A DNA stretch of 64,000 nt from Dysgonomonadaceae bacterium PH5-43 (lineage in GTDB: Bacteria > Bacteroidota > Bacteroidia > Bacteroidales > Azobacteroidaceae). The notes under the pieces were generated by a model that did no database searches, was not told the DNA's origin, and was given only the letters and a program-made list of their open reading frames with translations. Shown in pieces: positions 44,793-53,650 of this stretch; within the stretch, counting starts at the first letter, position 1; every line of letters starts with the position of its first letter. The position numbers and the translations under genes were made by a program. The stretch is taken from contig JARXWK010000005.1 of the NCBI GenBank assembly GCA_029916745.1, forward strand, positions 55,574-119,573. The letters run 5' to 3'.

Positions 44793-46034
44793 TTATTCAT
44801 AATTCTCTTCATCATACTCTTGATAAAGAAAATCATTGTAAGGAAATCTCTGAACGTGAATTTCTTTAACTCTATTATATAGAAGTTCTCTAAGTTCTTC
44901 TATATTTTGTTTGTCTTTAGCCGAAACAAAAACACAGTTGTCGTTAAGTTTGTTCATCCAAGTTTTCTTCAGCTCTTCTAAAGATATATTTTCTTTAGTA
45001 ATAGGAGTAAGATCATCTTCTTCTTTCTCTATGTAAGAAAAAGCATCAATCTTATTAAAAACTATTATAGTTGGTTTGTCGTCCTTATCTATATCGTTTA
45101 GAGTTTGAGTTACAACCTCTAATTGTTCTTCAAAAGCAGGGTGCGAAACATCAACTACGTGCACTAAAATATCCGCTTCACGCACTTCGTCTAATGTCGA
45201 CTTAAAAGATTCTATAAGTTCTGTTGGAAGTTTACGAATAAAACCTACAGTATCAGAAAGCAAAAATGCCAAGTTACTTATAGTTACCTTGCGCACGGTA
45301 GTATCTAATGTTGCAAACAATTTATTTTCGGCAAACACATCTGATTTACTAAGCAAATTCATCAGTGTAGATTTTCCTACATTGGTATAACCAACCAAAG
45401 CGACTCTAACTAATTTGCCTCTGTTTTTACGCTGATTAGCTTTCTGTTTATCTATTTCTTTAAGGTCTTCCTTAAGTTTAGATATTTTGCTTAGAATAAT
45501 ACGACGGTCGGTTTCTAACTGAGTTTCTCCAGGTCCACGCATTCTAAAGCCACCACTACCGCCACCACTTTGACGCTCTAAGTGAGTCCAAAGTCTTTTC
45601 AATCGAGGCAACATATAATTATACTGAGCAAGCTCTACTTGCACTTTAGCATTTGCCGTTTGTGCTCTCGAAGCGAAAATATCTAAGATAAGACTCGTTC
45701 TATCCATTATCTTCACCTTAAGCTCAGACTCTAAGTTACGAAGTTGCTTAGGCGAAAGTTCATCATCGAATATAACCATACTTATTTCGTTATCTTCATC
45801 TTCGGTGTATGCTTTTATTTCTTGTAGCTTACCCGACCCAACAAAAGTTACAGGGTGTGGATAGTCTACACGTTGAGTAAATCTCTTTTCTGCCGTTATT
45901 CCAGCAGTGCTCGCAAGAAACTCCAACTCGTCTAAATACTCTTTAGACTTCTGTTCGTTCTGTTCTGGAGTTATTAACCCTACGAGTATTGCGTTTTCGG
46001 TAGGAGTTTCAGTAAGTATAAATTCCTTCATCAA
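44793..46034 (-). CDS. hflX: ribosome-associated GTPase HflX
   Basis: The 413-residue protein starts MMKEFILTETP (the second Met, 46031, is equally likely). The HflX N-terminal domain with the Gly-rich loop SGGGSGGFRMRGPGETQLE precedes the G domain: GYTNVGKSTLMN (G1), DTVGFIRKLP (G3) and FNKIDAF (G4). HflX splits stalled 70S ribosomes during stress. It is located directly upstream of the fumarase gene. Confidence 0.94.
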   Translation of the reverse strand: MMKEFILTETPTENAILVGLITPEQNEQKSKEYLDELEFLASTAGITAEKRFTQRVDYPHPVTFVGSGKLQEIKAYTEDEDNEISMVIFDDELSPKQLRNLESELKVKIMDRTSLILDIFASRAQTANAKVQVELAQYNYMLPRLKRLWTHLERQSGGGSGGFRMRGPGETQLETDRRIILSKISKLKEDLKEIDKQKANQRKNRGKLVRVALVGYTNVGKSTLMNLLSKSDVFAENKLFATLDTTVRKVTISNLAFLLSDTVGFIRKLPTELIESFKSTLDEVREADILVHVVDVSHPAFEEQLEVVTQTLNDIDKDDKPTIIVFNKIDAFSYIEKEEDDLTPITKENISLEELKKTWMNKLNDNCVFVSAKDKQNIEELRELLYNRVKEIHVQRFPYNDFLYQEYDEENYE

Positions 46035-46090
46035 TATTGACTTTCATATAAAATTGAGAACAAATTTAATACTTTTCGACAAAAAAACTC

Positions 46091-46098
46091 TAATTTTG
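46091..46098 (+). promoter_or_regulatory. -7 box of the secreted protease gene
   Basis: TAATTTTG lies 24 bases before the ATG at 46123. Confidence 0.55.
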
Positions 46099-46122
46099 CG
46101 GTAATTAATAGATTAAACAGAT

Positions 46123-48399
46123 ATGAATCGTTATTTAGCACTCATTATATGTGTTTTTTTGTGGAGTGGAGTTACATTCGGACAAGTTAGTTACGGAGGG
46201 AAACCATTAATGGCAAAAAACAATTCTATTTTAAGGAGTGACATAGAAGCTTTAAGCTTTTTAGAGATGCCAAGTTTCGACTTAGATTCTGTTTTCGCTT
46301 CCGATGGCATAGGTAGAGATGAAATAAGAACGGGATTCCCATTCGCTTATAAATTCCATACAAATATAAAACGAGGAGTTGATGGCACAGAAACAATCCT
46401 TCAAGGAGGAACTAAAGTTTGGAGAGTTGGAATAAAATCAGAAGGAGCTCATTCTATAAACTTATTGTTTACGGAGTTTGAAATACCCGAAGGCGGAAAG
46501 TTATTTGTATATAATGCCGATGGTTCTTATATAATAGGAAGTTTCGACCACAGAAACAACTCCGAACAAAAAACTCTTCCACTAAGACCAGTTGCGGGAG
46601 ATGCTATAATAGTAGAATATTCAGAACCTGAAGATGTTGAATTTGAAGGAAGACTTACAATAGGCGAAGTTAATCACGACTACAGAGATATTCTTAATTC
46701 GGAGTATTTAAGAAAAGAACCCGATGCCGACCACGCATCTAATTATTTATGTATGCCTGATGCTCTTTGCGAAGACGTTGACGAAACCCTTATACGAGCA
46801 ACTGTTTTAATTATGATAAATGGCAACATTGCTTGTTCGGGAGTTTTATTAAACAACACAAACAACGATGAAAAGCCTTATTTATTAACTGCGGTTCATT
46901 GTTTTCACTCTACAAACCCACCTGTATTCCCTAAAGAATACGAGTTTTATGTGGGAAGAGCCGAAACTGTTATTACTTTTTTCAACTACAATCGCCAAGA
47001 ATGTGGAAGTAAAATGAAAGCGACCGAACAATTATCTACAGCTATGGCTTATCCTCGTGTTATTTTGGAAAATAAAGATATAGCATTGTTAGAACTTCAG
47101 GAAAAACCACCCTTATATACTAATCATTATTATGCAGGTTGGAATATAGATCAGACACTAAATTCCTATCCTTACATAAACCTACACCACCCTTCGGCTG
47201 CTGTCACTAAATATGGGTTATATAATAAAACCTTAAATATGGGAAGCTATCCCGGTAGTTTTTTTGATAATTATTCGCATTGGATAGTTTCTGGTTGGGA
47301 CGTAGGTTCTACTTATGGAGGCTCGTCTGGGTCGCCCCTTTTTAATTCCGACAATTTAGTAGTCGGAGGTTTAACTGGCGGTAGTTCTAATTGCACCAAT
47401 ACTTCACCCAACGGCAACAGCGACTACTTCTTCGCATTAAAAGCCGGCTGGGAAACCGAAGACGAAACAAATCAACTTAAAACTTATTTAGACCCTTTAG
47501 ATTTAGGAGCCACTCATTTAAGCGGCTTAGACCCCAACAAAGAAAAACCTTTACACAGAATAAGCAACGTTGCTCTTAATACCTCAGACACTCTTTCCGT
47601 TGCAATTTACGAAGATGATATAAACGAAGGATTTGTATTTGGAAATAGCAGTTTACCTATATATGAGTTTGCCGAAGCATTTGAAATAGACACCACTTCG
47701 ATATTGCAAGGTGTATTTGTTTTTGTTCCCAAGATGCCTTACTCTTACTTTTCGGAAGTAAAAATAAACGTATACTCTGGAGATGAATATCCCGAAGATA
47801 TTATAGCTTCACAAATACTAAATCCTCAATATTTGAATTATTCTAATGTTGATAGTATTTTCTATTATGCTTCAGTTAAAACATCTTCCGTTGCCACCGA
47901 ACATTTTGTTCAGTTTGACGATGTTGTGTATCTAAATAAGAAATTCTTTATCGGATACGAAGTAGCAAACTCGACCAACAGCAAGTTTGTAGTTTACAAC
48001 ACTACATCTCTCGAAGACAAAATTAATACTGCTTGGATTAAAGATGAAAAAGGGAACTGGATTACCGCCAACGAATATAATCTTTATCCAATAAAAACAT
48101 CTTTGGCTATAAATGCCTTGATACAACACAACGACAACCCTGTAGATATAATTGACATTGTAGACAATAAGACTAAAAACAATATTACTTACAACAAACA
48201 AAATAATACTCTATCATTCCCTCGCACAACTACTGAAGGAAAATTAGAGATATACTCTATTAACGGACAATTAGTTTACAAACAAATATTAAATACTGGT
48301 CAAGAATCCGCATTGTTAAAATCTAATTTGGAAAGAGCAGTTTATATAGTTCGCATAATTACCAACAACGAAGTTTATTCGGAGAAAATTTTGTATTAA
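46123..48399 (+). CDS. secreted trypsin-like serine protease with T9SS sorting domain
   Basis: The 758-residue protein has signal peptide MNRYLALIICVFLWSGVTFGQ. The chymotrypsin-fold triad is LTAVHCF (His about 259), KDIALLEL (Asp about 319) and GGSSGSPLF (Ser about 403). This resembles lysyl-endopeptidase-type enzymes, with a jelly-roll-like middle. The C-terminal about 70 residues (KLEIYSINGQLVYKQIL...AVYIVRI...SEKILY) form a type-A T9SS sorting domain, cleaved after export in other Bacteroidetes. This implies a type IX system elsewhere in the genome. Confidence 0.87.
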   Translation: MNRYLALIICVFLWSGVTFGQVSYGGKPLMAKNNSILRSDIEALSFLEMPSFDLDSVFASDGIGRDEIRTGFPFAYKFHTNIKRGVDGTETILQGGTKVWRVGIKSEGAHSINLLFTEFEIPEGGKLFVYNADGSYIIGSFDHRNNSEQKTLPLRPVAGDAIIVEYSEPEDVEFEGRLTIGEVNHDYRDILNSEYLRKEPDADHASNYLCMPDALCEDVDETLIRATVLIMINGNIACSGVLLNNTNNDEKPYLLTAVHCFHSTNPPVFPKEYEFYVGRAETVITFFNYNRQECGSKMKATEQLSTAMAYPRVILENKDIALLELQEKPPLYTNHYYAGWNIDQTLNSYPYINLHHPSAAVTKYGLYNKTLNMGSYPGSFFDNYSHWIVSGWDVGSTYGGSSGSPLFNSDNLVVGGLTGGSSNCTNTSPNGNSDYFFALKAGWETEDETNQLKTYLDPLDLGATHLSGLDPNKEKPLHRISNVALNTSDTLSVAIYEDDINEGFVFGNSSLPIYEFAEAFEIDTTSILQGVFVFVPKMPYSYFSEVKINVYSGDEYPEDIIASQILNPQYLNYSNVDSIFYYASVKTSSVATEHFVQFDDVVYLNKKFFIGYEVANSTNSKFVVYNTTSLEDKINTAWIKDEKGNWITANEYNLYPIKTSLAINALIQHNDNPVDIIDIVDNKTKNNITYNKQNNTLSFPRTTTEGKLEIYSINGQLVYKQILNTGQESALLKSNLERAVYIVRIITNNEVYSEKILY

Positions 48400-48449
48400 C
48401 AAACATATCGGCAATGTGCAAATATTTCAAAAAATGCCCATTTCATCGA

Positions 48450-48501
48450 GGATTTTTGATTTTTACAACGCTTCGTGCCAACTTTTATCTTTTAGTTTTT
48501 A
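48450..48501. repeat. left 52-bp direct repeat around element copy C
   Basis: This 52-base sequence beginning GGATTTTTGATTTTTACAAC recurs without any mismatch at 49143-49194, enclosing 641 bp that contain repeat copy C. Confidence 0.8.
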
Positions 48502-48621
48502 ACTGCGAGTTTGCTCGTTTGTCGCCTTATCTCTGGAGACGCGGCACACCACGTCTCTACTGTGCATTGCGATTGGCTTCGCTTTGCGCTAACTTTTAGT
48601 TTTTATCTTTTAGTTTTTATC

Positions 48622-49112
48622 TTGTGAAACACAAAGCTTCACTTAGGGGCTCCTCTCTACTAAGAGACCCCTGCTCTCTCTACTGAGATAGGCGAGGTCT
48701 CTCTACTAAGAACGACGGGGTGCTTTAAGGATAAAGACGAGACCGTTCTACTAAGAGCTGCATCGGGTCTCTACTAAGAAACAGCTTGCCTATCTACTAA
48801 GAAAGGAAAGGTATCTCTACTAAGAAGCAACTCGCCTATCTACTAAGAGCGATTATGGTGTTCTATTAAGAGCGTCGGAGTGCTTCGTAAGAGAGATAAA
48901 GCCGACCATTTGTCCACTCGCTAACTTTTACGCTCTTCTCCGAGAGTTGAGGATTTACAGATAGTTGCCTATTAGGGTAGTTTACTTACTTTATTGCCTC
49001 CTTTCTTAGATTAAGCAAAGGGTCAATAATATCAAAATAACAGAAAAAAAGAAAGTATTGTGAAAATAAGCAAGCAGAGAAAATGTCGAAAATTTGGGCG
49101 AAATAGAAAAAA
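48622..49112. repeat. dispersed repeat element, copy C
   Basis: This is the homologue of 18300-18814: the same GTGAAACACAAAGCTTCACT boundary, 23-bp array, CTCCGAGAGTT segment and A-rich tail ending GAAATAGAAAAAAG. It is non-coding and fills most of the gap 48400-49295. One array unit present in copy A is absent here, so copy number varies. Confidence 0.75.
48653..48905. repeat. 23-bp tandem array CTACTAAGAG, copy C
   Basis: Eleven consecutive 23-bp units start at 48653, 48676, 48699, 48722, 48745, 48768, 48791, 48814, 48837, 48860 and 48883 with no break in phase. Confidence 0.85.
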
Positions 49113-49142
49113 GATAAAAGTTGAATTTTCCGATGAAATCAG

Positions 49143-49194
49143 GGATTTTTGATTTTTACAACGCTTCGTGCCAACTTTTATCTTTTAGTTTTTA
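49143..49194. repeat. right 52-bp direct repeat around element copy C
   Basis: Exact copy of 48450-48501 in the same orientation. Beyond it, to 49295, is only a weak GTGAG/TTGAG array. Confidence 0.8.
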
Positions 49195-49221
49195 TCTTTC
49201 CAAAGTGCCATTTTAAAAAAA

Positions 49222-49296
49222 CTTATTGAGTTTTACCCCGAGACACACTATGATTCCAACATAAAAACACTGAGATATTTTAAAACCACAGTGAGT
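49222..49296. repeat. weak TGAG array, about 21-bp period
   Basis: TGAG or TGAT starts at 49227, 49251, 49271 and 49292 (steps 24, 20, 21) in the context CACTGAG/CAGTGAG. It touches the stop of the kinase gene and resembles the array at 36033-36127. Confidence 0.5.
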
Positions 49297-50588
49297 TATA
49301 AAATAATAGAAACAGTAGTGCCGTCTTCTGGTTTAGATTTAATAGCAATACTTCCTCCATGTAAATTTATAATTTGTTGGCAAATACTTAGTCCAACCCC
49401 AGAGCCTGTTGATTTTGTTGTAAAAAAGGGAACAAATATTTTATCAAGAACATCAGGCAATATTCCATCTCCATTGTCGATTACTCTAATAAACGTTCGT
49501 TGATAATAGTCTTTAGAAACATTTATATGTACTTTGACAGAAGTATTAAGAGAAGCAGATTCATAAGCATTTTTTATAAGGTTAATCATTACTTGTTCGA
49601 TTTGAGCTCGATCAGCATTCAGAGTCCAATTTTCCTTTCCTATTGTATAGGAAAAAAGCATTCTTTCTACTTTTAATAAATTACTTATATCCTCTAACAG
49701 TTCTTTTATTGTAAATATAGTTTTTGATGGAGGTGGTATTTTTGTGAGCTTTTGATAGTTATTTACAAAATCAATCAAGCCTTTACTTCTTCTATGAATT
49801 GTTTGCATTGCTTTAGGCATAAATTCAATTCTCTCTTCGTCCGTTTCCGAAAATGTTTCCGATAAGGAAATTATAGGAGAAAGAGAATTCATTATTTCGT
49901 GAGTTAAAATTCTAATTAACTTTTTCCACGCGTCACTTTCGTTTTCAAACAAAACAGATTCGATATTCTTTAGACTAATAAGCTTTAGATTACGACCATT
50001 TAGAGAAAAAGAAAGCATAGTAGCAGCTACTTGTACCTGTTGTTTTTTATTGAAAAAACGAATAATTTTAGTTTCTTTCGGAATGAGTAAATCCAACTCA
50101 TCAGGCAAAGTAAGAGATACTTTTGCTAAGTCATAAAGTTTACGAGGTTTAGTTTTGCCAAATAACTTAACAGCTGCTTTGTTTATCCATTCTATTTTTC
50201 CTGACGAGTCGATTACTAAGATTGCAAAATCAATATTCTCTAAAAGAATTTCATAAAAGCGCAGCATAGATTCAAGTTTATGTTGCTGTTTGTTGAACTG
50301 ATTTATAGCATTTCCCATATTTAAAACTAACTGCGGAGATAAACCTTTTTGGGTAAAGCTATTAAAAGAGACATTCAATTCATTGAATTGAATAGAACTT
50401 ATCATACGATTAATGCCTTTAACTGTTTGCTTAATGAATTTTATCAGATAAAGAGTTGAAATTATAAGGGCAATAACACAAGCTATAACAATCCAATACT
50501 TTTCGAAAGCAAACATTACTCCGAGAAAAAAGGAAAAGAAGATAATCCAAAAGATGCGTATTGCAAGTAGGTAGTTATATTTTTTCAT
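49296..50588 (-). CDS. NtrY-like sensor histidine kinase
   Basis: The 430-residue membrane kinase has two helices (about 8-28 and 30-52), a HAMP-like linker and a PAS domain (FAILVIDSSGKIEWINKAAV, about 117-136). The dimerisation helix with the phospho-accepting His is RILTHEIMNSLSPI (about 230). The ATPase domain has the N box (INLIKNAYES) and G boxes (DNGDGILPD, GSGVGLSICQQI). It overlaps the response regulator by 4 bases and should phosphorylate it. The short periplasmic loop suggests it senses a membrane or cytoplasmic signal. Confidence 0.92.
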   Translation of the reverse strand: MKKYNYLLAIRIFWIIFFSFFLGVMFAFEKYWIVIACVIALIISTLYLIKFIKQTVKGINRMISSIQFNELNVSFNSFTQKGLSPQLVLNMGNAINQFNKQQHKLESMLRFYEILLENIDFAILVIDSSGKIEWINKAAVKLFGKTKPRKLYDLAKVSLTLPDELDLLIPKETKIIRFFNKKQQVQVAATMLSFSLNGRNLKLISLKNIESVLFENESDAWKKLIRILTHEIMNSLSPIISLSETFSETDEERIEFMPKAMQTIHRRSKGLIDFVNNYQKLTKIPPPSKTIFTIKELLEDISNLLKVERMLFSYTIGKENWTLNADRAQIEQVMINLIKNAYESASLNTSVKVHINVSKDYYQRTFIRVIDNGDGILPDVLDKIFVPFFTTKSTGSGVGLSICQQIINLHGGSIAIKSKPEDGTTVSIIL

Positions 50589-51943
50589 TCTTTTTTTATT
50601 TTACGATATAGAGCATAACGAGTAATTCCGAGTAATTCTGCTGCTTTGTTCATATTGCCATTACAGCGGGTAAGAGCTTTTTCTATAGTTTCTTTTTCGA
50701 GTCTCTCTAAATTTAATATCTCATTGTTTTGTGTCTTTCTTCGTTCAGATGTTTGTAATATTATGTTAGACCCTTTCAATGTTTGTCCATTAGAAAGAAT
50801 AACAGCTCGTTCGATAACGTTTTGTAATTCACGCACATTGCCAGGCCAACCGTATGATAATAGTTTTTCTTTTGCTTCTCTCGATAAGCTATCAATAGAA
50901 CGTTTATATTTAAGACAAAACTTTTCAAGAAAATAATTAGCCAGTAATACTATGTCGTTTCCTCTTTCCCTTAAAGGAGGAAGAGTTATTTCAATTGTAT
51001 TAATGCGATAAAGTAAATCTTGGCGAAAGTTATTGTTTTCAATTTCTAAATAAAGATCTGCGTTAGTGGCACTAATAAAGCGAACATCAATAGGGATTGA
51101 CCGAGTAGAGCCTAATCGTGAAATTTCTTTCTTTTCAATAGCCGTTAAAAGCTTAGCCTGAACGGAAGGAGATAAATTTCCTATTTCATTCAAAAAGAGA
51201 GTTCCTCCTGATGCAACTTCCATTCTTCCTATTTTTTCTTTCTTAGCATCAGTAAATGCACCTTTTTCATAACCGAATAGTTCACTTTCAAAAAGATTTT
51301 CAGGAACAGTTCCTAAATCAAGATTTACAAATACTTGTTGCGAGCGTAAAGAGTGTTGATATATATAGTGAGCAATCAAATCTTTTCCTGTTCCATTTTC
51401 TCCTAAAAGTAAAATGTTTGCTTCTGTATCGGCTAATCTTTTAATAAGATAAAACACTTCTTGCATAATTTCCGACTCTCCAATAATCTCGTTTTGTATG
51501 CTTGGATTATTAACAGTGCGAAGTTGTGCTTTAACTGTTTCTAATTCGTTTTGCGACTCTTTTAGCTTTAATACAGAGAATAGGGTTGCTAACAGTTTTT
51601 CTTTTTCCCAAGGCTTGGATATAAAGTCGGTAGCTCCTGCTTTTATAGCTTGAACGGCTTTTTCCGTATCGGCGTAAGCGGTCATTAAAACAACAATAGC
51701 TTTCGGATTGATTTTAAGTATTCTATCGAGCCAAAAGAAACCTTCTTTCCCGCTTACCATATCTTTCCGAAAGTTCATATCAAGTAAGATAATGTCGGGG
51801 TTGTAGGAATGCATAAACGACTCTATCTTTTCTGGATTTGTACTAACCCTAATTTTTTCCATATAAGGTAGGAGTAAGGTATTAAGCGCAAAGAGAATAT
51901 CTTCGTTGTCGTCGATAATGAGAATTTTTCCTTTCTTTATCAT
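50585..51943 (-). CDS. sigma-54-dependent response regulator (NtrC family)
   Basis: The 452-residue protein has a receiver domain (IIDDNED, phospho-Asp in DIILLDMNFR, about 55) and a AAA+ domain (about 150-385) with GENGTGKD (Walker A). The sigma-54 contact loop is GAFTDA, and GGTLFLNEIG is at the Walker B position. A Fis-type HTH follows (NMNKAAELLGITRYALYRKI). The usual Walker B is LFLDEI; the Asp is Asn here. It is divergent from the export operon, whose upstream region carries a sigma-54-like promoter, so it very likely activates that operon. Confidence 0.92.
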   Translation of the reverse strand: MIKKGKILIIDDNEDILFALNTLLLPYMEKIRVSTNPEKIESFMHSYNPDIILLDMNFRKDMVSGKEGFFWLDRILKINPKAIVVLMTAYADTEKAVQAIKAGATDFISKPWEKEKLLATLFSVLKLKESQNELETVKAQLRTVNNPSIQNEIIGESEIMQEVFYLIKRLADTEANILLLGENGTGKDLIAHYIYQHSLRSQQVFVNLDLGTVPENLFESELFGYEKGAFTDAKKEKIGRMEVASGGTLFLNEIGNLSPSVQAKLLTAIEKKEISRLGSTRSIPIDVRFISATNADLYLEIENNNFRQDLLYRINTIEITLPPLRERGNDIVLLANYFLEKFCLKYKRSIDSLSREAKEKLLSYGWPGNVRELQNVIERAVILSNGQTLKGSNIILQTSERRKTQNNEILNLERLEKETIEKALTRCNGNMNKAAELLGITRYALYRKIKKE

Positions 51944-51998
51944 ATTCCAATCAATTTAGAGACGGAGCAAAGATAAACTATATCTCAATGCCAAACAA

Positions 51999-52026
51999 GT
52001 GCGAAAACGAACACCTTCTGTGCGAA
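51999..52026. promoter_or_regulatory. candidate activator sites GTGCGAA x2
   Basis: GTGCGAA occurs at 51999-52005 and 52020-52026, 21 bp apart, 65-90 bp upstream of the sigma-54-like promoter. A further palindrome, TTGC-AGC-GCAA, lies at about 52072-52082. Two turns of spacing fit binding by a dimeric Fis-type HTH regulator. Confidence 0.45.
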
Positions 52027-52089
52027 TACAAACAAAAGCATAGCTTCTCTTATTTTTCTAAACAACTGTGTTGCAGCGCAATACTTCAA

Positions 52090-52104
52090 TGGCATAGCAT
52101 TTGA
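52090..52104 (+). promoter_or_regulatory. sigma-54-like (-24/-12) promoter of the export operon
   Basis: TGGCAT-N5-TTGA compares with the consensus TGGCAC-N5-TTGC, so the -24 element is good and the last -12 base differs. It lies 31 bases before the tolC-like ATG. No TAnnTTTG box is near. The divergent gene encodes a sigma-54 activator. Confidence 0.6.
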
Positions 52105-52135
52105 TATATTATTGGCAGAAATAAAACAATAAGAT

Positions 52136-53611
52136 ATGAAACGAATAATATTCCTTTTTCTGATTTACGGTTATTTGTCTGCATCATCGCAGAACAATCA
52201 TAATCCTGTTTTGGAGTTTACATTGCAAGATGTAATTGATTTAGCATTGAAACAATCGCCTGATATATTAAATGCACGTCATACTTTTCGCTCTAAATAT
52301 TGGGCATACGTATCGTATAAAGCTAATTATCTACCGTCTCTTAATTTTAGCTCAACTCCTTACTTCAACCATTCGATTAACGCAATTACCCAATCAGACG
52401 GAACTGAGACTTATGTGTCACAAAATCAACTTAGAACAAATGCTAAGTTATCAATTGATCAAAATATTGCTTTAACAGGAGGTACGTTATCGCTTTATAC
52501 AAACCTTGACAGAATTGATGCTTTGGACAATAAAACGCACACCTATAAGTCTACTCCAATACAAATTTATTATACGCAACCTTTGTTTGGCTATAACTCA
52601 CTGAAATGGGATAAGATGATAGAACCGCTTCGATTTGAAGAGGCTAAGAAAAACTATGTGGAAATGCGAGAGGCTGTGGCTGTGAAAGCTGTATCTAAAT
52701 TTTTTAATTTGGCATTAGCTCAAAGCAATGTGAAAAGTGCTGAAATAAATTACGAAAATGCCAAAACTCTTTATTCTTATGCGCAAGGAAGATATAATAT
52801 AGGAACAATCTCAGAAAACGAAATACTTCAACTGGAGATTAATATGTTATCAGCAGAGACTTCGTTAATGAATTACTCTCTTTTATTAGATGATTATATG
52901 GAAGATTTACGTTCGTATCTTCGTATTAGTGATACTCATCTTATTTCTTTAATAATTGACGACCAAATATCTTTAAAACAAATAGATATGACGAGTGCCT
53001 TACAGCATTCAATAGAGAATAGTCCTGATATGATTTATATTGAACGAATAAAGAAAGAAAGTGATAATAATGTGGCTTATGTAAAAGGCAATACGGGATT
53101 TCGTGCAAATTTAGGTTTACAATTCGGACTAGCACAAACAAGTCGTGATTTAGAACAAGCTTATCGCAACTTAAAAAACGAACAAATAATAAGTGTAAGC
53201 ATAAGTTTTCCGATACTTGATTGGGAGAGAGATAAGGGCAAAGTAGAAGTAGCTAAGTCGAGTCGAGATTTGATTTATGCCCAAGCCGAACAAGACAGAA
53301 AAGATTTTGAAATGAATATTATTAAATTGGTAAAACAATTTAACTTACAGCCAAACACATTGAGTGTGGCTTATAAGCAAGACCAAACGGCGGAAAAACG
53401 GAGCGAGGTAGCTCGTAGTTTATATATGTCGGGAAAGTCGACAATTTTGGATTTAAATTCTTCCATAGAAGAAAAAGATAGTGCACGCAGAAACTACATC
53501 AATACTATCTTTAATTATTGGCATCTTTATTACACTTTGCGTATGTACACTTTATACGACTTTGAGAAAGATATAATAATAACAGAAGATTACAAAGAGT
53601 TGCTAAAGTAG
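52136..53611 (+). CDS. TolC-family outer-membrane efflux channel
   Basis: The 491-residue protein has a signal peptide (MKRIIFLFLIYGYLSASSQ) and two OEP repeats dominated by long helices (LAQSNVKSAEINYENAKTLY, VARSLYMSGKSTILDLNSSI). It forms the outer-membrane duct of a tripartite exporter. It is the first gene of an operon with adaptor, permease and ATPase, 40 bp from the adaptor gene. Confidence 0.88.
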   Translation: MKRIIFLFLIYGYLSASSQNNHNPVLEFTLQDVIDLALKQSPDILNARHTFRSKYWAYVSYKANYLPSLNFSSTPYFNHSINAITQSDGTETYVSQNQLRTNAKLSIDQNIALTGGTLSLYTNLDRIDALDNKTHTYKSTPIQIYYTQPLFGYNSLKWDKMIEPLRFEEAKKNYVEMREAVAVKAVSKFFNLALAQSNVKSAEINYENAKTLYSYAQGRYNIGTISENEILQLEINMLSAETSLMNYSLLLDDYMEDLRSYLRISDTHLISLIIDDQISLKQIDMTSALQHSIENSPDMIYIERIKKESDNNVAYVKGNTGFRANLGLQFGLAQTSRDLEQAYRNLKNEQIISVSISFPILDWERDKGKVEVAKSSRDLIYAQAEQDRKDFEMNIIKLVKQFNLQPNTLSVAYKQDQTAEKRSEVARSLYMSGKSTILDLNSSIEEKDSARRNYINTIFNYWHLYYTLRMYTLYDFEKDIIITEDYKELLK

Positions 53612-53650
53612 AGAAGATAAATTTAGTATTAAAACAATAATAATAAAAAT

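Noticed and set aside
48414..48599. 61-residue ORF between the protease gene and repeat copy C
   Set aside because: It lies wholly within dispersed repeat sequence, has no start signals or protein-like pattern, and homologous repeat text at 18041-18300 does not keep the frame.
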